Shown in pieces: positions 8,639 through 16,947 of a stretch of DNA of 33,415 nt. The DNA is from an uncultured Pelagibacteraceae bacterium (GTDB taxonomy: Bacteria > Pseudomonadota > Alphaproteobacteria > Pelagibacterales > Pelagibacteraceae): the NCBI GenBank assembly GCA_902517735.1, contig CABYDK010000006.1, forward strand, positions 1 to 33,415. Reading direction: 5' to 3'. The first letter of the stretch is position 1. The number at the start of each line of letters is the position of its first letter. A model generated the notes under the pieces. That model was not told where the DNA came from, made no database searches, and was given only the letters and a program-made list of their open reading frames with translations. The translations under genes were made by a program, and so were the position numbers.

Positions 8639-9578
8639 TAGAAGATCATTTATAACTGGCATAAAAGGTAACAAACTTACACGTGAGGAAATCAAATTTT
8701 TGAAGAAATATAAACCATGGGGCATAATTTTATTTTCTAGAAATTTAAAAAATATTAAACAAATCCAAAATTTAACAAAAAAAATTAAAAAAATTTTTAA
8801 TGATAGGAATTATCCCATAATGATTGATCAAGAAGGAGGAAGAGTAAATAGATTAGATAATCTTATTTCATTTGATCATTTAACCTCAGAGTATTTTGGC
8901 AATTTATTCATGAAAAATAAAAAAGAATTTGACTTAATTTATAAACTTTTTATTGATAAAACTAGCTTTCTACTTACAAATTTAGGAATAAATATCAATA
9001 CAGTTCCTGTATTAGATTTAAGATATAAGGGGAGTTCTAACATCATAGGAAACCGATCTTATTCAAAAGACCCAAAAATAGTTTCTAAAATAGGTGATAT
9101 ATGTATAAAAAATTATAGAAAAAATTCAATTGGTACTGTTATAAAACATATACCAGGTCATGGATTAGCAAAAGTTGATAGTCATCATTTTACTCCAATC
9201 ATTAATAAAAACTTAAATTTTTTAATGAAAAGAGATTTTAAAGTTTTTAAATCTAAAAATTCTTTATTTGCAATGACCGCTCATGTTATTTTTAGTAAAA
9301 TTGATAAAGAGAATACAGTTACTCACTCAAAAAAAATTATTAAAATTATTAGAAATAAAATTAAATTTAGAAATCTACTAATTTCAGATGATTTATCTAT
9401 GAAAAGTTTAAAATACTCTCTTAAACAAAATACTATAAAAGCTTTTAAGGCAGGTTGTAATTTGGCTTTACATTGTAATGGAAATATAAAAGAAATGCAT
9501 ATAGTAGCTAATAATTCACCTAAAGTGAATTCATTTATATCAAAAAAAACATCAGAATTTTATAAAAATTTGAGTTAA
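8631..9578 (+). CDS. nagZ: beta-N-acetylhexosaminidase (GH3)
   Basis: DQEGGRVNRL, KHIPGHGLAKVDSHHFTP, ISDDLSMKSL; ORF track start 8622 is TTG, ATG is at 8631. Confidence 0.92.
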   Translation: MINRRSFITGIKGNKLTREEIKFLKKYKPWGIILFSRNLKNIKQIQNLTKKIKKIFNDRNYPIMIDQEGGRVNRLDNLISFDHLTSEYFGNLFMKNKKEFDLIYKLFIDKTSFLLTNLGININTVPVLDLRYKGSSNIIGNRSYSKDPKIVSKIGDICIKNYRKNSIGTVIKHIPGHGLAKVDSHHFTPIINKNLNFLMKRDFKVFKSKNSLFAMTAHVIFSKIDKENTVTHSKKIIKIIRNKIKFRNLLISDDLSMKSLKYSLKQNTIKAFKAGCNLALHCNGNIKEMHIVANNSPKVNSFISKKTSEFYKNLS

Positions 9579-9587
9579 TATTAATCG

Positions 9588-10322
9588 ATGATCGAATCTA
9601 ATTATTCATTATTTGAAGTCAATATCGAAAACTATAATGGCTCGCTTGAAGTTCTTTTAGATTTAGCCAAATCTCAGAAAGTCAATCTTGAGGAAATATC
9701 TATAACAAAATTAGCTGATCAATTTTATGATTATATATCTAAGAAAAATCTCAATTTAGAAATTGCTTCTGAATATCTTTTAATGGCTACTTGGTTAGCC
9801 TATTTGAAATCAAAATTATTATTACCTGGTACTCCAGAGGAAGAATTTAAAGTGTTAGAAGTAGCAGAAAAGTTAAAACTTCAATTGAAAAAACTAGAAT
9901 TGATCCGTTTATTATCTGATCAAATGTTAAAAAGAAAAAGACTTGGAAGAGAAATTAGAACTAGAGGAATGAAAGGAAATATAAGATCAATTTATAGCTC
10001 TGAGTACAAGCTCAATTTATTTGATCTTCTTAAAGCTTATTCTTCAATAATAATGACAAAAGACTTTCAAAAAATGAATATACCAAAATTACCAGTTTTT
10101 ACTGCTGAGGATGGTATTAAAACAATAGAAAATTTTTTTGGAAAATTAATGGATTGGAAGAATATAGATGATTTAATTCCAAATAATTTTAAAACTTCTA
10201 AAAAATATAAAAAAACTGGAAAAGCTGGAATTTTTGCTGGTTCTTTAGAACTTGTTAAAGAGGGAAATTTAAGAATTAAACAAGATAAATTATTTGATGA
10301 TGTCTTTATTAAAGAAAACTAA
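9588..10322 (+). CDS. scpA: segregation and condensation protein A
   Basis: FEVNIENYNGSLEVLLDLAKSQKVNLEEISITKLADQF; followed by scpB. Confidence 0.92.
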   Translation: MIESNYSLFEVNIENYNGSLEVLLDLAKSQKVNLEEISITKLADQFYDYISKKNLNLEIASEYLLMATWLAYLKSKLLLPGTPEEEFKVLEVAEKLKLQLKKLELIRLLSDQMLKRKRLGREIRTRGMKGNIRSIYSSEYKLNLFDLLKAYSSIIMTKDFQKMNIPKLPVFTAEDGIKTIENFFGKLMDWKNIDDLIPNNFKTSKKYKKTGKAGIFAGSLELVKEGNLRIKQDKLFDDVFIKEN

Positions 10323-11023
10323 TGAATAAAAAAAAATTAGAAAAAAAAAATAATATAGTTAATTTCCCTTCAAAGTTATCTTCTATTGAAAAAGAAATAG
10401 AAGCAGTGATATTTGCTGCTGCAGAGCCTCTAGATATTGATACTATTGAAACTAAACTTTCAAAAAAAGTTAATATTGAAAAACATTTAGAAAAATTACA
10501 AAGAGAATATTTAAATCGAGGTATTAATTTGGTTTGTATTTCAAAAAAATGGTCTTTTAGAACATCTCCAAATTTATCAAATTTAATGACACAAGAAAAA
10601 ACAATTGAAAAAAAATTATCTAGAGCTGCTGTAGAAACTCTTTCAATCATTGTATATCACCAACCAGTCACAAGAGCAGAAATAGAAGAAATAAGAGGAG
10701 TAGCATTCGGTACTAATACATTAGATATTTTAATGGAGCTAAATTGGGTTAAACCTGGTGGTCGTAAAGATGTTCCTGGAAAGCCCATACAATATGTTAC
10801 AACAGATGATTTTCTGAGTCATTTTAACCTTCAAAAATTGTCGGATTTACCTACAGTTGATGAACTTGGAGCTGCAGGTTTAATTGATTCATCAAGTGTA
10901 GATAGTTCAATTTTTGGCACTGGTAAATTCTATAAAGAGAAACAAGATGAAAAAAAAGAGGATATTTATTCAAATATCGATGAAATGTTAAATAGCACTC
11001 TTGATGATAATGATAAAAAATAA
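10322..11023 (+). CDS. scpB: segregation and condensation protein B
   Basis: EAVIFAAAEPLDIDTIE, RAAVETLSIIVYHQPVTRAEIEEIRGV. Confidence 0.93.
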   Translation: MNKKKLEKKNNIVNFPSKLSSIEKEIEAVIFAAAEPLDIDTIETKLSKKVNIEKHLEKLQREYLNRGINLVCISKKWSFRTSPNLSNLMTQEKTIEKKLSRAAVETLSIIVYHQPVTRAEIEEIRGVAFGTNTLDILMELNWVKPGGRKDVPGKPIQYVTTDDFLSHFNLQKLSDLPTVDELGAAGLIDSSSVDSSIFGTGKFYKEKQDEKKEDIYSNIDEMLNSTLDDNDKK

Positions 11024-11068
11024 AAAGTCACTTTCAAAATATTTATAAACAGGTTATAAACTTTTATT

Positions 11069-11269
11069 ATGAGCATAGGAATTTGGCAAATAGCAATAGT
11101 TGTAATATTGGTAGTTTTACTTTTTGGAAGAGGTAAAATTTCTAGTTTAATGGGCGATGTTGCTAAAGGAATTAAAAGTTTTAAAAAAGGTATGGCATCT
11201 GATGCAACAGATGAGTCAGAACCTAAAAATATTTCCGAAAATAATCAAGATACAAAAAATAAAGAATAA
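11069..11269 (+). CDS. tatA: Sec-independent translocase TatA
   Basis: [42 protein letters not shown]. Confidence 0.94.
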   Translation: MSIGIWQIAIVVILVVLLFGRGKISSLMGDVAKGIKSFKKGMASDATDESEPKNISENNQDTKNKE

Positions 11270-11274
11270 ATCAC

Positions 11275-11496
11275 ATGCCTACTATTGGTTGGTTTGAGAT
11301 TTTAATAGTGGTTGGTCTAGCAATAATTATACTAGGTCCAAAAGATTTTCCAATTATGTTAAAAAAAATTGGTTCTTGGATCGGTACCGCAAAAAAATAT
11401 ATTAATAATATACAAGATGAAGTTTCAAATATTGACTTAGAAGATAATAAGATACAAAAAAAAGAAGATAATAAAGAAGAAAACAAAGATGCATAA
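11275..11496 (+). CDS. tatB: Sec-independent translocase TatB
   Basis: MPTIGWFEILIVVGLAIIILGPKDFPIMLKKIGSWIG; between tatA and tatC. Confidence 0.92.
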   Translation: MPTIGWFEILIVVGLAIIILGPKDFPIMLKKIGSWIGTAKKYINNIQDEVSNIDLEDNKIQKKEDNKEENKDA

Positions 11497-12259
11497 TGAT
11501 GATCAAGAAAGTGGTTTTATAAGTCACTTAGCAGAATTAAGAAAAAGATTAATTAATAGTTTTATTTTTCTTATAATCTTTTTTATTGGTTGCTATATTT
11601 TTGCAGAACATCTTTATGGTTTTTTAGTTGAGCCATTCGCACAAGCTGTAAAAGATGATGGAACAAATAGAAGGTTGATATTTACAGCTCTTCAGGAAAC
11701 TTTCTTAACATATTTAAAAGTATCTTTTTTTGCAGCGTTTTTTGTTACTTGTCCATTTATTTTGATGCAGGTGTGGAAATTTATTGCACCAGGACTTTAT
11801 AAGCATGAAAAAACTGCAATTCTTCCATATTTAGTTTTAACGCCAATACTTTTTTTCTTAGGTGGAATGCTTGTCTATTATTTAATTATGCCATTAGCTA
11901 TAAAATTTTTTTTGTCATTTGAAAGTTCTGGTTTATCTACCAATCTACCGATTCAATTAGAAGCTAAAGTAAATGAGTATCTTTCATTAGTAATGAAATT
12001 GATATTTGCATTTGGTATCAGTTTTCAATTACCTGTCGTTCTAAGTTTATTGGCTAGAATAGGAGTGGTTGACTCAAAATTTTTAAAATCAAGAAGGAAA
12101 TATGTTGTAGTCATAATTTTTGCAACTGCTGCTTTACTTACACCTCCCGATCCAATTACTCAAATAGGTTTAGCAATACCGTTATTAATTCTATATGAAT
12201 TATCAATATTTTCTGTAACATTTATTGAAAATAAAAATTTAGAAAAAAACGATGCATAA
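11489..12259 (+). CDS. tatC: Sec-independent translocase TatC
   Basis: SGFISHLAELRKRLINSF, FKVSFFAAFFVTCPFILMQVWKFIAPGLYKHE-like TatC core, LTPPDPITQ. Confidence 0.96.
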   Translation: MHNDDQESGFISHLAELRKRLINSFIFLIIFFIGCYIFAEHLYGFLVEPFAQAVKDDGTNRRLIFTALQETFLTYLKVSFFAAFFVTCPFILMQVWKFIAPGLYKHEKTAILPYLVLTPILFFLGGMLVYYLIMPLAIKFFLSFESSGLSTNLPIQLEAKVNEYLSLVMKLIFAFGISFQLPVVLSLLARIGVVDSKFLKSRRKYVVVIIFATAALLTPPDPITQIGLAIPLLILYELSIFSVTFIENKNLEKNDA

Positions 12260-13511
12260 TCTAAAGGAAATTAGAAAAGACTTTAAAGATTTTAAAAATA
12301 AACTTCAATATCGTAAAGTTGATATAGATATAGAGAATTTAAAAAGATTAGATGAGGTAAATCGAGAGCTTATTCAAAAAAAAGAACATTTAGAAAAAGA
12401 AAAAAAAGATATCTCTAAATCAAAAGATGAGAGTTTATTTAAAAAATCAAAAGAAATTTCAAATGATCTAGATAAAATTCTCGATGATCAAAAGAAAATA
12501 AAAAAAGAACTAGATGATATATTATCAAGTATACCAAATATTCCCCACAGAGATGTACCAAATGGAAAAGATGAAAATGATAATATAGAGATTTCTAAAT
12601 CAGGTAAAATTCCTAAATTTAACTTTAAACCAAAAACTCATTATGAACTGGGTGAAAAACTTAAAATGCTAGATTTTGATTTGGCTACAAAAACCACTGG
12701 TTCAAGATTTGTTTTTGTAAAAGATAAATTAGCTTTATTGGAAAGAGCTTTATCAAATTTTATGATTGATAAACACATTGGAAATAATGGATATCAAGAA
12801 ATTTCTCCACCTTTAATTGCATCTGAAAATACTATGTTTGGAACAGGACAACTACCTAAATTTGAAAATGATCAATTTGAAATTAAATTTGAAGAAGGAT
12901 CTGATAGAAAGTTTTTAATACCTACAGCTGAGGTGATTTTAACAAATATTGTTAAAGATAAAATTCTAAATTTAAATGATTTGCCCATGAGATATGTAGC
13001 ATCCACTCCTTGTTTTAGAAAAGAGGCAGGTAGTTATGGAAAAGATACTAAGGGTATGATCCGACAACATCAATTTTATAAAGTAGAATTAGTAAGTATT
13101 GTGGAAAAAGATAAATGCTCTGAGGAACTTGAGAGAATGACTAATTGTGCTACAGGTATTTTAGATGATTTGAATTTACCCTATCGTAAAGTAATTCTAT
13201 GTAGCGGTGATATGGGTTTTAGTGCTGAAAAAACATATGATATTGAAGTGTGGATACCATCAGAAGATAGATATAGAGAAATATCATCTTGTTCATCATG
13301 TTCTACTTTTCAAGCGGTTAGAATGAAAACTAGGTATAAAAATCAAAACAAAGAGTCTGTAAATGTTGGTACTTTAAATGGTAGTGGTTTAGCAATAGGA
13401 AGAACCTTAATTGCGATAATGGAAAACTACCAGCAAAAAGATGGATCTATTATTATTCCAGAAAAATTGAGACCTTACATGAATAATTTTGAAAAAATTT
13501 CATTGAATTAA
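12252..13511 (+). CDS. serS: seryl-tRNA synthetase
   Basis: Coiled-coil N-terminus; IPTAEVILTN, TPCFRKEAGSYGKDTKGMIRQHQFYKVELV, SGLAIGRTLIAIMENYQ. Confidence 0.97.
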   Translation: MHNLKEIRKDFKDFKNKLQYRKVDIDIENLKRLDEVNRELIQKKEHLEKEKKDISKSKDESLFKKSKEISNDLDKILDDQKKIKKELDDILSSIPNIPHRDVPNGKDENDNIEISKSGKIPKFNFKPKTHYELGEKLKMLDFDLATKTTGSRFVFVKDKLALLERALSNFMIDKHIGNNGYQEISPPLIASENTMFGTGQLPKFENDQFEIKFEEGSDRKFLIPTAEVILTNIVKDKILNLNDLPMRYVASTPCFRKEAGSYGKDTKGMIRQHQFYKVELVSIVEKDKCSEELERMTNCATGILDDLNLPYRKVILCSGDMGFSAEKTYDIEVWIPSEDRYREISSCSSCSTFQAVRMKTRYKNQNKESVNVGTLNGSGLAIGRTLIAIMENYQQKDGSIIIPEKLRPYMNNFEKISLN

Positions 13512-13565
13512 AGTTGTTTTAATTTCTTAAGTAGTATAAAAAATTTGCTAAAATAAAGGAGTTTT

Positions 13566-13853
13566 ATGGAAGGTTCAGGAATAGGACAGTTTATACCGTT
13601 AATTTTAATTTTTGTTATTTTTTACTTTTTCTTGATAAGACCGCAGCAAAAAAAAGTAAAAGAGCATAAGGCTATGGTCGAAGGACTAAAAAAAGGTGAT
13701 AAAGTTGTAACTTCAGGTGGTATTACAGGAATTATAACAAGAGTTGTTGATAATGATAAAATAGAAGTTGAAATTGCTGACAATGTCACTGTTGAAGTTA
13801 TAAGAGGTACAGGTATTCAAAGTTTAATGAATACGCAAGAAGTAAAAAAATAA
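13566..13853 (+). CDS. yajC: preprotein translocase subunit YajC
   Basis: FFLIRPQQKKVKEHKAMVEGLKKGDKVVTSGGITGII; precedes secDF. Confidence 0.95.
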   Translation: MEGSGIGQFIPLILIFVIFYFFLIRPQQKKVKEHKAMVEGLKKGDKVVTSGGITGIITRVVDNDKIEVEIADNVTVEVIRGTGIQSLMNTQEVKK

Positions 13854-13868
13854 ATTCGTTTAGATAAG

Positions 13869-15422
13869 GTGTTATATTTTTCAAAATTAAGAATTATTTT
13901 AATTATATCAATATCCTTATTTTTTATTTTAATTTCATTTAATAATTTATTTAGTTCAGATAAAAGATATATTGATAAAAAGATTAATCTTGGGTTAGAT
14001 TTACAAGGTGGATCATATCTTTTGTTAGAAATCGATAACTCTCCAGTTATAGAGCAGAAACTTCAAAATACAGCAACGTTATTTCGAACTTTTTTTAAAG
14101 ATAAAAATATAAGAATTGGTAACTTAAAAATAACGAACAAAAAAATCTTATTCAGTGTTGAAAGTCAATTTAAACAAAATGTTATTGAAGAATTTAACAA
14201 TGAAAATAGTGAAATTAATCCTTATTATCCAAGATTTAAATCACATCAATTTGATATCAAAGACTTAGGTGATACTTTAGAATTAAGTTTTTCACAACAG
14301 GGTCTAGTTAAACTGAAAACTTCATCACAAGATCAAGCATTAGAAATTGTTAGAAGAAGAATAGATGAAATAGGAACTAATGAACCTAATATTTTAAAAA
14401 GAGGCAATGATCGTGTATTAGTAGAGTTGCCTGGACTAGATAATCCAGAGCGAATAAAGTCTTTATTAGGTAAAACTGCAAATTTAACTTTCAGATTTGT
14501 ATCAAATGACAATCAAGATTCTTTTGGAGTAGAAAAATTAAAATATGAAAATAATATAGATGAAGATTTTGTAAGTAAAAGAATAATATTAAGTGGAGAT
14601 AACTTGTTAGATGCCCAGCCTAGAATGAATAATCAAACAAATGAAACAGTTGTATCTTTTACCTTAGATCGTGTAGGAGCCAAAAGATTCGGTAAGGCTA
14701 CTTCCACAAATATAGGTAGACAATTAGCAATTATTTTAGATGGAAAAATAATAAGTGCACCGGTAATTAGAGACACTATTGCAAGTGGCAATGGACAAAT
14801 CAGTGGTGGATTTACTTTTCAATCTGCTACTGATTTAGCTTTGTTATTAAGATCTGGAGCATTACCAGCACCTTTAAACATTATAGAAGAAAGAACAGTT
14901 GGCCCTGATTTAGGACAAGACTCAATTAATGCAGGCATGATTGCTTTGATTATTGGATTTTCATTAGTGATTATTTTTATATTTGTGAAATATAAAATTT
15001 TCGGTTTGATCACAAATATTACTTTAATAATTAATCTTTTGATATTATTAGGAATTTTAACATTGTTTGAGGCTACTCTCACTTTGCCGGGTATAGCAGG
15101 TATTATATTAACTGTTGGCATGGCAGTTGATGCTAATGTGTTGATATTTGAAAGAATAAAAGAAGAATTAAAAAATGAAAAAAATAATATTATTGCCTTT
15201 GATAGTGGTTATACTAAATCTAGGACAGCTATATTGGATGCAAATATAACAACTTTACTGGCAGCTATAATACTTTTTTTTATGGGATCAGGTCCTATTA
15301 AAGGATTTTCTGTTACATTAGGGGTAGGTATTTTTACAACATTATTTTCAGTTTATTTTATAGCAAGATTATTAACTTCAATTTACGTTTCTAAAAATAA
15401 AAATAAAGAGGTTTCAATTTAA
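13869..15422 (+). CDS. secD: protein translocase subunit SecD
   Basis: GTG start; NLGLDLQGGSYLLLEID, RRRIDEIGTNEPNI, LPGIAGIILTVGMAVDANVLIFERIKEE. Confidence 0.96.
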   Translation: MLYFSKLRIILIISISLFFILISFNNLFSSDKRYIDKKINLGLDLQGGSYLLLEIDNSPVIEQKLQNTATLFRTFFKDKNIRIGNLKITNKKILFSVESQFKQNVIEEFNNENSEINPYYPRFKSHQFDIKDLGDTLELSFSQQGLVKLKTSSQDQALEIVRRRIDEIGTNEPNILKRGNDRVLVELPGLDNPERIKSLLGKTANLTFRFVSNDNQDSFGVEKLKYENNIDEDFVSKRIILSGDNLLDAQPRMNNQTNETVVSFTLDRVGAKRFGKATSTNIGRQLAIILDGKIISAPVIRDTIASGNGQISGGFTFQSATDLALLLRSGALPAPLNIIEERTVGPDLGQDSINAGMIALIIGFSLVIIFIFVKYKIFGLITNITLIINLLILLGILTLFEATLTLPGIAGIILTVGMAVDANVLIFERIKEELKNEKNNIIAFDSGYTKSRTAILDANITTLLAAIILFFMGSGPIKGFSVTLGVGIFTTLFSVYFIARLLTSIYVSKNKNKEVSI

Positions 15423-16312
15423 TGATTAAGTTTAATAAATTTTATACTCAATTTAATATTCTGTCATCTGTAATGATAGTAATTTCACTATTATTACTTG
15501 TGTTTAAAGGATTAAATTTTGGAATTGACTTTAAAGGTGGAACTTTAATTGAACTTAGAACTTTAGATAAAAAAATAAATATTTCTAATTTAAGAGATAA
15601 CCTTAAACAAATGAATCTTGGAGATGTTTCAGTTAAAAAATTTGGAAATGATAAAGATTATTTAATTAAATTTGAAACTAGAAATGAAGACAATAGTGTT
15701 ATTGAAGAGATTAAATCTAATTTAGATAAATCTTTTGGAAATAATTTTGATTTTAGAAGAGTTGAAAAAGTCGGTCCTAAAGTTAGTGCGGAACTATTAA
15801 AGTCTGGAGTTATTGCCATTAGTGTATCTTTAGCAATAATGCTCATATACATTTGGATTAGATTTGAGTGGCAATTTAGCTTAGGTGCTATAATTGCACT
15901 ATTTCATGATGTTATTATTACTTTAGGTTTATTTTCTCTTTTAAACTTAGAGATTAACCTTTCGATTATTGCAGCAGTTTTAACAATTGTAGGATACTCA
16001 ATGAACGACACTGTAGTTATATTTGATAGAGTTAGAGAAAATTTAAGGAAATACTCCGATATTAAGATATTTGAACTTACAAATATTTCAATTAATGAAA
16101 CTTTATCAAGAACTTTGATTACTTCTATAACAACTCTTTTAGCATTACTATCAATTTTCTTTTTTGGCGGAGAAATTCTTAAGGGTTTTTCCTTAGCAAT
16201 GATTTTCGGTGTAATATTTGGTACTTATTCATCTATATATATAGCTAATACAGTTTTAGTCAGGCTAAATGTTTCTCAAAAGACAGTAATTAAGGAAGAT
16301 GAAAAAATTTAG
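15422..16312 (+). CDS. secF: protein translocase subunit SecF
   Basis: NFGIDFKGGTLIELR, VGPKVSAELLKSG, GYSMNDTVVIFDRVREN. Confidence 0.96.
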   Translation: MIKFNKFYTQFNILSSVMIVISLLLLVFKGLNFGIDFKGGTLIELRTLDKKINISNLRDNLKQMNLGDVSVKKFGNDKDYLIKFETRNEDNSVIEEIKSNLDKSFGNNFDFRRVEKVGPKVSAELLKSGVIAISVSLAIMLIYIWIRFEWQFSLGAIIALFHDVIITLGLFSLLNLEINLSIIAAVLTIVGYSMNDTVVIFDRVRENLRKYSDIKIFELTNISINETLSRTLITSITTLLALLSIFFFGGEILKGFSLAMIFGVIFGTYSSIYIANTVLVRLNVSQKTVIKEDEKI

Positions 16313-16911
16313 TAAAGATTTTGAGCTGCCACCATTGACAACAACATTGGTAAAGATAATAAAGTATTTGTTCTAGAGAACAGCATAGCTGTTTTAGCAG
16401 ATTTGGCTTTAAGATCAGCATCACACTCTACTATTCCTAACGCTCTTTTTTGGTTTGGCCAAATCACAAACCAGACATTAAATGCCATAATGATTCCTAA
16501 CCACATACCAATTCCAATTGCAGTATGTTTGGGTATTCCTGATCCAATACTTAGTGTCATAGCATCATGTAAATATCCATTTAAAGCTGCTAAAATTAGA
16601 CCAGATAATATTGTAAAGAATGCTGCCCATCTAAAATAAAATAGTGCAGCAGGCGCAATTACTTTACCTATCGCAGGTTTTTGTTCGTCTGGAATTTTAG
16701 CCATGTTAGGGATTTGAACAAAATTAAAATACCAAAGTAGACCTATCCACATTATACCAACTAAAACATGAGTGTAACGTGCTATCCAGCTCCAAAATAA
16801 TCTGTCAAAAGCAAAACCATCATTTTGATAAAATAATCCAAGAAAGATAAGAATAGCTAAAATTACAGAGGCATGAATTGTTTTTGAAAGTGAAGACAAC
16901 AAATTAGTCAT
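16309..16911 (-). CDS. PuuD-like membrane protein (urate hydroxylase N-terminal / DUF989-type TM domain only)
   Basis: ARYTHVLVGIMWIGLLWYFNFVQIPNMAKIPDEQKPAIGKVIAPAALFYFRWAAFFTILSG; multiple TM segments; no CxxCH haem motif. Confidence 0.72.
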   Translation of the reverse strand: MTNLLSSLSKTIHASVILAILIFLGLFYQNDGFAFDRLFWSWIARYTHVLVGIMWIGLLWYFNFVQIPNMAKIPDEQKPAIGKVIAPAALFYFRWAAFFTILSGLILAALNGYLHDAMTLSIGSGIPKHTAIGIGMWLGIIMAFNVWFVIWPNQKRALGIVECDADLKAKSAKTAMLFSRTNTLLSLPMLLSMVAAQNLY

Positions 16912-16947
16912 AAATTAAATATACATTAAATCATATAATTTTTTAAA

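Noticed and set aside
10309-10650. 113-aa ORF antisense to scpB
   Set aside because: Lies wholly within well-supported scpA/scpB coding; similar antisense ORFs (4076-4321, 6629-6922, 14819-15121, 21497-21805, 22682-22990 and others) are rejected on the same ground.
12252-13853. Absence of surE/pcm between serS and yajC, seen in some other alphaproteobacteria
   Set aside because: Gene order is variable here and absence cannot be interpreted from one window.
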